A stretch of 34,427 nt of DNA from RGIG8775 sp045128735 (GCA_045128735.1 JBGVRT010000046.1:1-34427), one strand, 5' to 3'; counted from the first letter of the stretch, positions 15,199 to 23,710 are shown. The notes: a model not told the origin generated them from the sequence alone. A program made the numbers and translations.

Positions 15199-17028
15199 AT
15201 GAAAAACCAAAAGGAGCTTTCCGCAAAACTCAGAAAAATAATGACAGAGGGCGCGGCGGTGAAAATTATCTTCACCGCCTTTCTCCTCGTGAGCTTCTTT
15301 GCACTTTTGATTGGCGGAGGAGATTATTCGGACATATCGTTTATTCAGGAAAATCTGTCTGCTTCTTTGGTTTTGCTGTTCGTCGGCGGCATAGTGATCC
15401 TTTCGGCGGTGCTTGCCCTTGCCGAGATGTTCCTTGACCGCTTCAAGGCGGTAGAGTGGACTATGCTGCTATCGGCGTTTCTCCTTTCTCTTGCGCTTGT
15501 GGCGTTTGGCGACGATAAGCTCGGAAATAGGCTCTACGCCGCGCTCGTTATAATTTTTGCGCTGATACTCAACTACACCGTAAACGCGGGAGCACTTGAC
15601 CTTTTGCCCGAAAGCTTTGACAGAAAGCTGAGGTGGACCGTAGTGGGCGCCCTTACGGCAATGACCTGCTTTATAGTCGCCTCTATCGGAGTTTACAGAT
15701 ACCTTTCGTACTCCGCGCCTAATTTCGATTTCGGTATATGGTGCAATATGTTCCACAATATGTGCGAGGGCGGTTTGCCTGTAACCACCTGCGAGCGTGA
15801 CGGACTTCTTTCGCATTTTGCCGTCCACTTCTCGCCCATATATTATCTGATGCTTCCGTTTTACGCGCTGTTTCCTTCGCCCGTGACCCTGCAGGTGCTT
15901 CAGGCGCTTATACTTTACTCGGGTGTGATACCTCTTTGTATTTTGGCAAAGAATAAAGGAATTTCAGACAGAGATATAGCGTTTCTCGGCGTAGTTTATG
16001 CCTTTTACCCCGCAATAGCTACGGGAACCTTTTACGACCTGCACGAAAATTGCTTCCTTTTGCCGCTTCTTTTGTGGTGCTTCTGCTTTTTTGAGAAAGA
16101 GAAGTATGTCCCTATGGCGGTTTTTGCCGTTCTTACGCTGGCGGTGAAAGAGGATGCGTTTATCTATGTTCTTATTTTTGCCGTATATATTTTCTTTCTT
16201 AAAAAGAAAAAGAAAATCGCCATTTTCCTTGCCCTCGGCGCGGTGGCGTATTTCACGGCGGTTTCCGCAATGATGACCGCGTTCGGAAACGGAATAATGG
16301 TGGGCAGATACGAAAATCTTATCTATAATCCCGACGACGGAATGCTTGGCGTAATCAAAACCGTGCTCTTTAACCCGGGTTATTTGCTGACACAGCTTTT
16401 CGTTTCAAAGGACGGCGACAGCTCTAAAATAATATATTTGTTCCAATTGCTTGCGCCATTGGCGTTTATCCCATTCGTTACTAAAAAAATACCGCGTTAT
16501 ATTCTGGCTGTTCCGCTGTTGATGAATATTATCACAATGTACGTTTATCAGCCAAATATAAGATTTCAGTACAGCTTCGGTATAACCGCATTTCTGTTCT
16601 ATGCCGTTGTGCTTAATGTGTCGGATATGGGGGAAAAGCCGCGAAAGCTTATGCTTCCGCTTGCGGCGGTGGCTTCGGTGTTGCTTTTCGCAATGCTTGT
16701 TTGCGGAAATTACGGATATTACAGAAGCAGATATTTCAATAACGCCGAGCACTATAAACAGCTTGACAGCCTGCTTGAGGAGGTTGTTCCCGATAATGCC
16801 TCGGTGGCTTGTACTACCTTCCTGTTGCCCCATATAGCCGAGAGGGACGAGATATACGAGGTTAAGTACCATAAGGAAAAGGGAATATATAAAACCGACG
16901 TGGAATACGTGGCGTTCGATATGCGATATGCCTCTGAGAACGTGGAAATAATCGAATTTTATTCAAAAAACGGCTATGAGGAGTGCTATTCCGACGAAAA
17001 AATACTGATAATTTTGAAGAAAAAATAA
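15199..17028 (+). CDS. DUF2079 polytopic membrane protein
   Basis: A 609-residue membrane protein of the DUF2079 family, thought to resemble GT-C-type glycosyltransferases although its reaction is unproven. A dozen or so hydrophobic segments span residues 20-510. The family signature lies in the first half: NFDFGIWCNMFHNM near 175, then HFAVHFSPIYYLMLPFYALF, and GTFYDLHENCFLLPLL near 280. A soluble C-terminal domain of about 85 residues follows. The start ATG has no strong ribosome binding site and lies 7 bases after the DUF1015 stop, pointing to coupled translation. An in-frame ATG at 15241 is a possible later start, but the upstream AAGGAG is far from it. Confidence 0.8.
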   Translation: MKNQKELSAKLRKIMTEGAAVKIIFTAFLLVSFFALLIGGGDYSDISFIQENLSASLVLLFVGGIVILSAVLALAEMFLDRFKAVEWTMLLSAFLLSLALVAFGDDKLGNRLYAALVIIFALILNYTVNAGALDLLPESFDRKLRWTVVGALTAMTCFIVASIGVYRYLSYSAPNFDFGIWCNMFHNMCEGGLPVTTCERDGLLSHFAVHFSPIYYLMLPFYALFPSPVTLQVLQALILYSGVIPLCILAKNKGISDRDIAFLGVVYAFYPAIATGTFYDLHENCFLLPLLLWCFCFFEKEKYVPMAVFAVLTLAVKEDAFIYVLIFAVYIFFLKKKKKIAIFLALGAVAYFTAVSAMMTAFGNGIMVGRYENLIYNPDDGMLGVIKTVLFNPGYLLTQLFVSKDGDSSKIIYLFQLLAPLAFIPFVTKKIPRYILAVPLLMNIITMYVYQPNIRFQYSFGITAFLFYAVVLNVSDMGEKPRKLMLPLAAVASVLLFAMLVCGNYGYYRSRYFNNAEHYKQLDSLLEEVVPDNASVACTTFLLPHIAERDEIYEVKYHKEKGIYKTDVEYVAFDMRYASENVEIIEFYSKNGYEECYSDEKILIILKKK

Positions 17029-17053
17029 TTTTCGTCAATTTTTAGAAAAACTA

Positions 17054-17082
17054 TTGACATTGGTGTTTTAATATGCTATAAT
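17054..17082 (+). promoter_or_regulatory. Strong sigma-A-type promoter of the rplU operon
   Basis: TTGACA (17054-17059), 17-bp spacer, TATAAT (17077-17082), with a TGC extended -10. It is close to consensus, as expected for ribosomal protein genes. Confidence 0.92.
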
Positions 17083-17089
17083 ATATTGC

Positions 17090-17168
17090 CGCATAAAGTA
17101 GGCTTTTTTAAGTGCGTTCACGCGCCGCCTGCATTAGCGAGTCTAAAAATGAAAGAGAGGTGCTTTCC
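17090..17168 (+). promoter_or_regulatory. 5' leader of rplU, possible L21 leader
   Basis: Some 79 bases of leader lie between the promoter and the start codon. L21 leader RNA motifs that bind L21 are known in this position in Bacillota. I see only short pairing possibilities (such as GCG-TTCA-CGC near 17114), so this is a position-based suggestion. Confidence 0.3.
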
Positions 17169-17465
17169 ATGTTCGCAATTATTGAAACCGGCGGAAAGCA
17201 GTACAAGGTTAACGAGGGCGACATCATTTTTGTTGAGAAGCTCGACGCTAACGAGGGTGACACAGTAACCTTTGACGTAAAGGCAATTTCCGATGGCGAA
17301 AAGCTTGAGTTCGGTACTGCCGCAAAGGTAACAGCAAACGTTCTTAAAAACGGCAAGGCTAAGAAGATTTATGTGATGAAGTACAAGTCTAAGAAGAACG
17401 AAAAGAAGAAGATCGGACACAGACAGCCTTACACTAAGGTTCAGATCGCGGCTATCGAGGGCTGA
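17169..17465 (+). CDS. rplU: 50S ribosomal protein L21
   Basis: Large-subunit protein that contacts 23S rRNA. The 98-residue protein has the family start MFAIIETGGKQYKVNEGD, the middle segment GDTVTFDVKAISDGE, and the rRNA-binding end KYKSKKNEKKKIGHRQPYTK, all typical. ATG 17169 lies after AGAGAGGTGC; upstream in-frame ATGs would add a non-family extension. It begins the conserved rplU-prp-rpmA operon. Confidence 0.98.
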   Translation: MFAIIETGGKQYKVNEGDIIFVEKLDANEGDTVTFDVKAISDGEKLEFGTAAKVTANVLKNGKAKKIYVMKYKSKKNEKKKIGHRQPYTKVQIAAIEG

Positions 17466-17476
17466 TCGGCTGAAAA

Positions 17477-17839
17477 ATGACTAAAATCATTTTTTACAGA
17501 AGCGGCGGAAGCTTTTACGGCTTCGAAGAGCAGGGCCATGCGTGCTATAATGAAAATGGCGACGACGTGCTTTGTGCCGCACTTTCCGCAATGACAATGC
17601 TTATAGTCAATACCATTGAGGTGGCGTACGCATCCGACGTTGATTACGACATCAACGACGAGCTTACAAAAATCAAGGTGACCTCGAAAGCGGCTTTGCC
17701 CGAGTTTGAGGAGGATGAATGCAAGCGCTATGCGGTTTCGGGACTCTTTATGGCATATTTCTATCAGCTCAATGATATGTTGGAGGAATACTACAAATAT
17801 CTTGAGGTTGACGTTGTTGATAAAGAGTACGCCGAGTAA
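17477..17839 (+). CDS. prp: Ribosomal-processing cysteine protease Prp
   Basis: Cysteine protease that removes the N-terminal extension of L27 in Bacillota and relatives. The 120-residue protein has GHACYNENGDDVLCAALSAM at 20-39, which holds the catalytic His21 and Cys33 at the spacing known for Prp. It sits between rplU and rpmA, 11 bases after the L21 stop. The matching cleavable extension is present in the downstream L27, so the pair is functionally consistent. Confidence 0.96.
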   Translation: MTKIIFYRSGGSFYGFEEQGHACYNENGDDVLCAALSAMTMLIVNTIEVAYASDVDYDINDELTKIKVTSKAALPEFEEDECKRYAVSGLFMAYFYQLNDMLEEYYKYLEVDVVDKEYAE

Positions 17840-17906
17840 TTTCTATCTTGGATTTGACCCGCTCCGCGTGGAGCAACCAATTACATTAAATGGAGGTAAG
17901 CTTAAA

Positions 17907-18185
17907 ATGTTGAAGCTCAGTTTGCAGTTTTTTGCTCATAAAAAGGGTGTTGGTTCTACAAAGAACGGCCGTGATAGCGAGTCTAAGCGTCTTGGCGTAA
18001 AGAAGGCTGACGGACAGGCAGTTATTGCCGGCAACATCATCGTAAGACAGAGAGGAACATCCATTCATCCCGGTAACAACGTAGGTATCGGTAAGGATGA
18101 TACACTCTTCGCTCTTATCGACGGCAGAGTTAAGTTCGAGCAGAAGACAAAGGATAAGAAGCAGGTAAGCGTATACGCTGACTGA
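17907..18185 (+). CDS. rpmA: 50S ribosomal protein L27 with Prp-cleavable N-terminus
   Basis: Large-subunit protein near the peptidyl transferase centre. The 92-residue protein starts MLKLSLQFFAHKKG, the extension cut by Prp after LQFF (between Phe9 and Ala10). The body (GSTKNGRDSESKRLGVKKADGQ, RGTSIHPGNNVGIGKDDTLF) is typical. ATG 17907 follows TGGAGG with good spacing; the longer in-frame extension overlapping prp is not real. A terminator follows. Confidence 0.98.
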   Translation: MLKLSLQFFAHKKGVGSTKNGRDSESKRLGVKKADGQAVIAGNIIVRQRGTSIHPGNNVGIGKDDTLFALIDGRVKFEQKTKDKKQVSVYAD

Positions 18186-18205
18186 TTTCCGCCCTTTCTC
18201 AGAAT

Positions 18206-18233
18206 AAAAGCAGACGGTAAGCCGTCTGCTTTT
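18206..18233 (+). terminator. Rho-independent terminator of the rplU-prp-rpmA operon
   Basis: A perfect 12-bp stem (18206-18217 with 18222-18233) with loop TAAG; the TTTTAT end gives a short T tract. Confidence 0.88.
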
Positions 18234-18261
18234 ATCTTGAAATCAGGCAGGTGCAAAGCAA

Positions 18262-18780
18262 ATGTTGAAATTTATTTCCGAAGTTCTCGGGTTTATAGGC
18301 GTTGCGCTTAATATGGCTGTGTATCAGCAGAAGAAGCGCAATAGGTTACTTATAATAAAACTTGTATCCGACGTAGTGTGGACACTCCACTACGGACTTA
18401 TGGGCAACTATTCGGGTGCGGCGGTAACGACTATAGGTATCGCGCGCGAAAGTACCTTTCTTGCTATTGATAAAAAGGGAATAGACCGCCGACCGTTCTT
18501 GCTTGTGTTCTTTGCTTGCGCTTGCATTTCGGTGTGGTTTACCTGGGGCGGCTGGTTCAGCGTCCTGCCCGCTACCGCATCGTTTTTGTCGGTTATCAGC
18601 TTTTGGCAGCAAAAGCCGCGGGTCTCTCGCTTGCTTGCACTGCCTATTTCGGCGTGTATGCTGACCTACTCCATATCGGTAGGCTCAATGGCGGGAATAG
18701 CTAACGAGGTGTTTACAGTCTCGTCAACGGTAATAGGAATTATAAGACACGATATAAAAAGAGGTAAGGAGCTGAATTGA
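18262..18780 (+). CDS. YgjV-like inner membrane protein
   Basis: A 172-residue membrane protein resembling the YgjV family, whose function is unknown. It opens with ISEVLGFIGVALNMAVYQQKKRNRLLIIKLVSDVVWTLHY-type sequence characteristic of the family. Five or six hydrophobic segments follow, with short loops. The start has only a modest site (AGGCAGG). Its last codons form one arm of a terminator shared with the opposing ECF gene, and one base separates the two stop codons. Confidence 0.72.
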   Translation: MLKFISEVLGFIGVALNMAVYQQKKRNRLLIIKLVSDVVWTLHYGLMGNYSGAAVTTIGIARESTFLAIDKKGIDRRPFLLVFFACACISVWFTWGGWFSVLPATASFLSVISFWQQKPRVSRLLALPISACMLTYSISVGSMAGIANEVFTVSSTVIGIIRHDIKRGKELN

Positions 18781-18793
18781 GTCAGCTCCTTAC
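18764..18793. terminator. Bidirectional terminator made of the coding ends of two convergent genes
   Basis: GTAAGGAGCTGA (18764-18775) pairs perfectly with TCAGCTCCTTAC (18782-18793) around the loop ATTGAG. The left arm lies in the ygjV-like gene and the right arm in the ECF gene. T-rich sequence follows in both directions (TAATTTTTTT on plus, CTCTTTTTAT on minus). Confidence 0.88.
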
Positions 18794-19297
18794 TAATTTT
18801 TTTAATAGATTTGATAGCGGAATTACCAACATTCCCGTAAATATGTTGCTGACTCCGTGAATTGCGTCAAAAGCCAACCCGGAAGCTATCCAAGCTAAGG
18901 TTTGTGTAAGGTCAAAGCCGAACAAAAGCGCCTGCGCAGGGGCGTAGAGTATGCCGTATGCAAATCCGTGCAAAGCGCAAATGGCAGGATATACCACGCA
19001 CGCTACCTTTTTTGGCATATTGGGGGGCAGCAGCATAGTCACACCCCAAAGAACCGTCCATATGTACAGATAGGGAATCCACCAAGCCGAAAATCCGCCG
19101 TATAGCCCCGTTAGAAAAACAAAAACGTATATTGGAATCAAAGCCTTTTTTCTGAAAGTGACCGTGTAGACGATCGTAAGCATTCCGAGCAGGTGAATGT
19201 TTGGTAAAAGGTCCATTATAACCTTTGAGGTGAACATAAGCGTGCCAAGCATAGCAAACACGCATATTTCACGAATTTTAGAGGCTTTTGAGCTCAT
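18782..19297 (-). CDS. ECF transporter S component, predicted cobalamin-related
   Basis: Predicted substrate-binding membrane subunit of an energy-coupling-factor vitamin transporter. The 171-residue protein has about six hydrophobic segments and the S-component pattern: start IREICVFAMLGTLMFTSKVIMDLLPN, a central ALHGFAYGILYAPAQALL, and DAIHGVSNIFTGML near the end. It follows the DUF4430 lipoprotein gene by 2 bases, and both sit behind a cobalamin riboswitch. That makes cobalamin or a precursor the likely substrate (inference from context). The ATPase and T subunits are not in the window and are probably the shared set encoded elsewhere. Confidence 0.78.
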   Translation of the reverse strand: MSSKASKIREICVFAMLGTLMFTSKVIMDLLPNIHLLGMLTIVYTVTFRKKALIPIYVFVFLTGLYGGFSAWWIPYLYIWTVLWGVTMLLPPNMPKKVACVVYPAICALHGFAYGILYAPAQALLFGFDLTQTLAWIASGLAFDAIHGVSNIFTGMLVIPLSNLLKKLVRS

Positions 19298-19299
19298 TT

Positions 19300-19719
19300 T
19301 TATTTTGTGTAAACAAGCTCGTAATGCTCGCCGTCGGCAAATTCGGTCATGTCAATGCCCGTCATCATGTATTCGCCGTTTTTGTAGAAGCCCCAATAGC
19401 TCTGGTCAACGTCGTAATCAGCGGTAATTCCGTTGACTTTTTTTACGTAAAGCCCGTAGGGACCTTCGTCGCCCTCAAGAAGCGAGTGCTCCATAAGCGC
19501 CTCGCCGAGTATGGCTTTGTCGGTTTTTATGGTAAAGGTTACAGAGTGGTCCTCAACCTTTACCTCAACAGTAACGGTCTTTTCTCCCTCGCCGAGGGCG
19601 GTGTCCTCAAGATAAATCGCATCCTCCCAAAGCGCGCCGACGTCAACCGTCTTTCCGCACGCCGAAAGGCAGATTACAAGAGCGAGAATCAATAAAATTG
19701 GTGTAAATAATTTTTTCAT
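19300..19719 (-). CDS. DUF4430 lipoprotein, predicted cobalamin-binding
   Basis: A 139-residue lipoprotein: MKKLFTPILLILALVICLSAC ends in a lipobox (LSAC, Cys21). The mature part matches the DUF4430 (transcobalamin C-terminal-like) pattern: VTVEVKVEDHSVTFTIKTD, an EGPYGLYVKKVNGI segment, and DQSYWGFYKNGEYMMTGID, the W-x-F-Y-x-N-G motif common to the family. Such domains resemble the beta-domain of vitamin B12 carriers. Position behind a cobalamin riboswitch and before an ECF S component suggests it captures cobalamin outside the membrane and passes it on. Start follows AAAGGA. Confidence 0.82.
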   Translation of the reverse strand: MKKLFTPILLILALVICLSACGKTVDVGALWEDAIYLEDTALGEGEKTVTVEVKVEDHSVTFTIKTDKAILGEALMEHSLLEGDEGPYGLYVKKVNGITADYDVDQSYWGFYKNGEYMMTGIDMTEFADGEHYELVYTK

Positions 19720-19745
19720 AGTCGTAAATCCTTTCTTTTTTTACA

Positions 19746-19779
19746 AAAAGGATAAAATAAAAGCACCCTCCGTGGGTGC
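19746..19779 (-). terminator. Riboswitch expression-platform terminator
   Basis: On the minus strand GCACCC-ACGGA-GGGTGC (19779-19763) is followed by TTTTATTTTATCC. It lies between the aptamer and the DUF4430 start codon, as expected for ligand-induced transcription termination. Confidence 0.85.
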
Positions 19780-19784
19780 AAAAG

Positions 19785-19985
19785 ACGAAGCGAATACCCT
19801 GCCGTATCCGTTATCCTTTGTCTCCCCACTTGCCCAAGAGACTTTTACCGGGCACAATCCGATAAGCATTCCGACTTGACCCGAAAGGGAGTTACGGTAA
19901 TGGCTGTTGCCGCAGATTCACACTGCGATTTCCTTATCCCCGAACGCGCCGCCACGCGGCGCACCCGACAACGAAAATTTCGATG
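19785..19985 (-). promoter_or_regulatory. Cobalamin riboswitch
   Basis: Minus-strand leader of about 200 bases with cobalamin aptamer hallmarks: TTGTCGGGTGCGCC stem start, GGAAATCGCAGTGTGAATC, GCGGCAACAGCC, and a B12-box-like CAAGTCGGAATGC (19878-19866). A terminator follows. It should reduce expression of the DUF4430 lipoprotein and ECF S component when cobalamin is plentiful. The exact aptamer subclass needs covariance-model scoring. Confidence 0.87.
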
Positions 19986-20014
19986 AATTGTGTTTATTCT
20001 TTTTTGTACGCCTC

Positions 20015-20043
20015 ATTGTATCACATTTTTTCGCGAATTTCAA
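20015..20043 (-). promoter_or_regulatory. Sigma-A-type promoter of the cobalamin riboswitch transcript
   Basis: Minus strand: TTGAAA (20043-20038), 17-bp spacer, TACAAT (20020-20015), with TGTGA before the -10. It is a near-copy of the DUF1015 promoter at 13872-13900. Confidence 0.85.
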
Positions 20044-20130
20044 TAGGTTTGACGAAATTTGTTGTCTGAAATCGTTATGCGAAAACGCCTAAATGAATAG
20101 GTATAACAAATAAATTTAATGATACGAATA

Positions 20131-20158
20131 AATGGCTGATTCTTTGGAATCAGCCATT
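20131..20158 (-). terminator. Probable terminator of the yhaO-yhaN operon
   Basis: A perfect 12-bp stem (20131-20142 with 20147-20158) with a 4-base loop lies 5 bases past the yhaN-like stop. The minus-strand T tract is weak (TATTCGTAT), so termination may be partial. Confidence 0.6.
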
Positions 20159-20162
20159 TATG

Positions 20163-22553
20163 TTAAAGTATAACGTGATTGAAGTCGCCAACACCGCGAA
20201 GAATTTCGGTTTCGCGCTTGTGGCAGGTGAACAGAAGACACTGTCCGCCGTTGCGTGTGTACGCGTAAAGCATAGTGAGCATATTTTTGGTTCTCACGTC
20301 GTCAAGAAGAGAGAATCCCTCGTCAAAGGTGAACGGAGGCGGATTTTCACCGCAGATAAGCTCGACGAGAGCCATACGGAGCGATATGTATGCCGCATCG
20401 CGCGTGCCTCGGCTCAGCGCCTCAATACTTCTCGTTACACCGTCTACGGTAACGCTTATCTCAAGGTCGGGCGAAAGTCCAAGCTCGCTGTATTTGCCTA
20501 CGGTAAGCATGCCCATAAGCTCGCCCGCACGCTTGCGAATTGTGGGGGTAACGTTCTTTCTGATGTTGTCCGAAGCCGTGTCAATGGCGTTAATTGCCAT
20601 AACGATGGCGTTGTAGTTGAGTCTGCTTGTTTCAAGCTCGCGGCGTACCGCATCAAGCTTGGTGTCAAGCTTTGCGGGATTTTCTGCGGTGGAGGTAAGG
20701 GCGATAAGCTCCTTTTCAATGCCAATGCGCTTTTGCATAGCCGCCGCATATTGGTTTTTGTAGAACTCAAATTTTCTCCGCAGGTCGTTTATATCGGTGG
20801 TCTCAACAATTTTGTCAATGTCGGTGGAGGGGGGAAGCGTGCCGCGAAGCTCGTTTTCATTGAAGCTGTCAAGCTCGCATTTTATGGAATGTGCCGTGTT
20901 TTGCTTTGCTTTAAGCTCAAGCTCAAGACGTTCCTTTTCGTTGCAAACCTCGGCAAGCTCGGCTCTCCGCGCGTGAAGCAGTGCGGTAATGCTTGCCGCG
21001 CTGTCGTCCTCGTGTCCTGTGTCTATGGAGTCAAGAAGTCTGAGGGCGTTTTCAAGTGCCGAGTTGTATTCTGCCTTTGCGGTGTCAAGCTTTCCCGAAG
21101 CCGTCGCGTAAGCCGTGTCGTGCGTGCGGCAAAGCTCGTGGTTCTTGGCGCACTCGTCGGCGTGAGTCTCAAATTCCTCGGGCGTAGCGGTCTTGGTGAT
21201 AAGTCCGTAGTCGGCAAAGAGTGCAATTCGCTCCTTGGTTAATCTTGAAGCTGCCGCGCTTCTCGTGATTCCAAGAATGAGAAGCACCGCGCCAATTACG
21301 GTAATTCCGATAAGAGTGTAAAGCTGTAATTCCGAGGGAATAAAGCTGAAAGCCGCGATAATGAGAAGCGCCAATTCAAAGTTTGGGATAAGCGGCAACG
21401 CAAATCCGAGCGCGCCGATAAGCAGAAGGATACCACCGAGAATATAAAATATTACCGATGCGGCAATTGCGCCCTTGCGTTTCTTTATAAGCTTGACGAT
21501 ACGCTCTGTAAGCGTAGCTTTTTTTCCGCTTTCAACTATTTTTTCGTGAATTGCCGCAAGAATTCTGTCTCCGCAGGGCGAAGCCTCTGCGTTTGCAAGC
21601 TCTCCGTTGGCAAGTGAAAGCTTGTTTGATGCGGAGGCAAGCGAACGCTCCGAACCGTCAAGCTCCTCAAGCAGAGGTCTGTCGGGAAGCTCACCGAAAA
21701 ATCCGCGGGAATCCGTAAGCTCCTTGAGGTCTGACTGAAGCCCGTAAATTTTTTCTTCCTCTGCGTGAAGCTCGTTGAAGCGCTTAAGAACCGTGCAGGT
21801 TTCAAAGACCTTTATTTCGTGCTCCTTATCGCGCTCACCCTTTGCCGATTGGCTTTCAATTTCCGAAAGCGAGTGCGCCGCGTTTTCCTTAGCGATTATA
21901 ACGTCAGCATCCTGCTTAGCCTTGGCAAGTTTGTCCTCAAGCTCAGCCTTTTCGTTTTCAAGCTCGTACAGCCTGCCGCCCTTGGCGTTCTTGTGCAGGA
22001 GAAGCTTCCTGAAAGCGTCAAGCTTGCTCTGCGCCTTTTTTGTGTCGATTTTTTCGTCAGCCGAAAGCAAAAGGTTTTCAATGGACGAGCGAACCGAGTT
22101 GCCGTCCACGTTGGTGCATTCAAGCTGACGGACGCAGGATGTACTGTCGTAAACGTCTGCGGGAATGCCGAGGAAAAGCTTACCGGGAAGCTCGCCCTCA
22201 AACACCTCGCTGCCCGTTTGCAAATCAATGATTTTGCACTCGTCAATGGCGTCGCGCGAGGCGCTGTCCTTTATCTGATATTTTCTTTCGATTCTGTACT
22301 GTCCGTCGGGGAGGGTTATCTCCATGCTTCCCGACGCGGTAAGCGTATCCCACGAAAGGCCTCTTTCGCGGTCGGTGATCTCTGCGGAAGCCGTCCTTTT
22401 GGGCATTCCGTAAAGCATAAATCTTATAAAGGCTACCACCGTGCTTTTGCCCGATTCGTTTCTGCCCTCAAAGACGTTTATGCCGTCCTTGAGCGAAAAA
22501 ATCTTGTTTTTCAAAGCACCGAATTCGCCTATTGTTATTTTATCTATTCTCAT
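20163..22553 (-). CDS. yhaN: YhaN-like SbcC/Rad50-type ATPase with membrane segments
   Basis: Predicted SMC-like ATPase of the YhaN/SbcC/Rad50 family, partner of the YhaO-type nuclease in DNA repair. The 796-residue protein starts MRIDKITIGEFGALKNKIF with Walker A GRNESGKST at 30-38. Coiled-coil arms follow, with two hydrophobic segments about midway (AASVIFYILGGILLLIGAL and LYTLIGITVIGAVLLILGI), the feature that separates YhaN from soluble SbcC. The end carries the signature LSRGTRDAAYISLRMAL and Walker B PFTFDEGFSLLD. ATG 22553 follows AAGGAT and restores the family start; a longer in-frame start at 22691 overlaps yhaO and adds an unrelated basic segment. The gene begins 16 bases after yhaO. 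Confidence 0.88.
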   Translation of the reverse strand: MRIDKITIGEFGALKNKIFSLKDGINVFEGRNESGKSTVVAFIRFMLYGMPKRTASAEITDRERGLSWDTLTASGSMEITLPDGQYRIERKYQIKDSASRDAIDECKIIDLQTGSEVFEGELPGKLFLGIPADVYDSTSCVRQLECTNVDGNSVRSSIENLLLSADEKIDTKKAQSKLDAFRKLLLHKNAKGGRLYELENEKAELEDKLAKAKQDADVIIAKENAAHSLSEIESQSAKGERDKEHEIKVFETCTVLKRFNELHAEEEKIYGLQSDLKELTDSRGFFGELPDRPLLEELDGSERSLASASNKLSLANGELANAEASPCGDRILAAIHEKIVESGKKATLTERIVKLIKKRKGAIAASVIFYILGGILLLIGALGFALPLIPNFELALLIIAAFSFIPSELQLYTLIGITVIGAVLLILGITRSAAASRLTKERIALFADYGLITKTATPEEFETHADECAKNHELCRTHDTAYATASGKLDTAKAEYNSALENALRLLDSIDTGHEDDSAASITALLHARRAELAEVCNEKERLELELKAKQNTAHSIKCELDSFNENELRGTLPPSTDIDKIVETTDINDLRRKFEFYKNQYAAAMQKRIGIEKELIALTSTAENPAKLDTKLDAVRRELETSRLNYNAIVMAINAIDTASDNIRKNVTPTIRKRAGELMGMLTVGKYSELGLSPDLEISVTVDGVTRSIEALSRGTRDAAYISLRMALVELICGENPPPFTFDEGFSLLDDVRTKNMLTMLYAYTRNGGQCLLFTCHKRETEILRGVGDFNHVIL

Positions 22554-22569
22554 AGCAGATCCTTTCGCA

Positions 22570-23679
22570 TCAAAGAATTGTGGGTCTGTCGTCAAGGGCG
22601 GAGAGTCCGAGACGAAGGGCAAGCACAGCCGCCTTGCGCTCCTCCTCCGTGCCCTCGCGGACAGTTTTGATAAGTGTGCGGTAGAACTCACCGCGAACGC
22701 TTACGTCCTGAGCGAGAAGCGACTCGTCGAGGGTGGGGACGGTCTCGTCCTTCACGTCAAGCGAGTAAAGCCCCTCAATACCGTCCTTTATTCTCTGTAC
22801 GACGGGGGCGTATTCCGAGGATACCTCACCGACAAGAATAACTCTCAGCGAGGTGTCGTCCTTGTAATTTTTAAGCGCAATGCGCTGACGGATTTTTTCT
22901 ATTGTCTCCTCGTCGCGCTCAACACCCGTAACGTCTACGGTTTCTATCATATACCTGCGCTTTGCAAGCTGAACCTTTTGGTGTGTGATTTTTTTGCCGT
23001 CGATTTCAAGCAGTATTGCTCCTCCGAAATCAAGCTCGTCAAAGCTTCTGCCCTCAGCACATCCGCAGTAGGCGGCAATGGTGCCGTTGTAATTTCCTAC
23101 GTCGGGCGCGTTGTGGACGTGACCGAGCGCGGCGTAGTCAAAGGGCGAATCGTCAAGCTCGCGGGGCGAGATAGGCGCGTATTTTGAAAGCGATTGAATA
23201 ATATCGGCATGTGCGCAAAGCAGGTTTACTCTGCTTTCGTTCACCGTGTATTTGCATGCAAGTGGATGCTCGTCGTATGAGGGCGACGTAAAGGCATATC
23301 CCCAAACGCTCACGCCCAGGTCGGGAAAATCAAAGGACGAAAGTTTCTGGCTGTCAAAGATGTGAACGTTTTTGGAAAATCCGCCCGAATATATTCCGCC
23401 TTGAACGTATGGGTCGTGGTTGCCGGGGGCAATTACCACGGGGCAGGGGAGATTGCCAAGGAGTCCCGCGGCATACTTAACGGTAGCCGAGTTGGTAAAT
23501 CCGTTGTCAAACAGGTCACCTGCAATAAGCACAAGGTCTATGCGCTGATTTCGTATGTAGCAAATAAGCGTGCGCAAAAGCTCGCGCTGTTCTTCGCGGC
23601 GCGCTTCGCTTTGTATTGGGTCAAGCCCCGAGAAAGGGCTGTCAAGATGCAAGTCGGCACAGTGTAAAACTTTTATCAT
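22570..23679 (-). CDS. yhaO: YhaO-like DNA repair metallophosphoesterase
   Basis: Predicted Mre11/SbcD-like nuclease subunit working with the YhaN ATPase next to it. The 369-residue protein has the metallophosphoesterase motifs in order: HCADLHLDSPFSG (residues 6-18), VLIAGDLFDNG (about 48-58), APGNHDPYVQG (about 84-94) and ALGHVHN (about 180). ATG 23679 follows CGGAGGAAAC, a strong site; a longer frame start at 23739 lacks one. It has its own promoter at 23711-23739, divergent from nfnAB. Confidence 0.9.
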   Translation of the reverse strand: MIKVLHCADLHLDSPFSGLDPIQSEARREEQRELLRTLICYIRNQRIDLVLIAGDLFDNGFTNSATVKYAAGLLGNLPCPVVIAPGNHDPYVQGGIYSGGFSKNVHIFDSQKLSSFDFPDLGVSVWGYAFTSPSYDEHPLACKYTVNESRVNLLCAHADIIQSLSKYAPISPRELDDSPFDYAALGHVHNAPDVGNYNGTIAAYCGCAEGRSFDELDFGGAILLEIDGKKITHQKVQLAKRRYMIETVDVTGVERDEETIEKIRQRIALKNYKDDTSLRVILVGEVSSEYAPVVQRIKDGIEGLYSLDVKDETVPTLDESLLAQDVSVRGEFYRTLIKTVREGTEEERKAAVLALRLGLSALDDRPTIL

Positions 23680-23710
23680 AAGTTTCCTCCGAAAAAATAT
23701 GTACGTATTA

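Noticed and set aside
20160..21242. A 360-codon plus-strand frame over the yhaN-like gene, and a 301-codon frame at 21765-22670.
   Set aside because: The composition is unlike a real protein (poly Lys/Val/Cys) and the minus strand encodes the ATPase.
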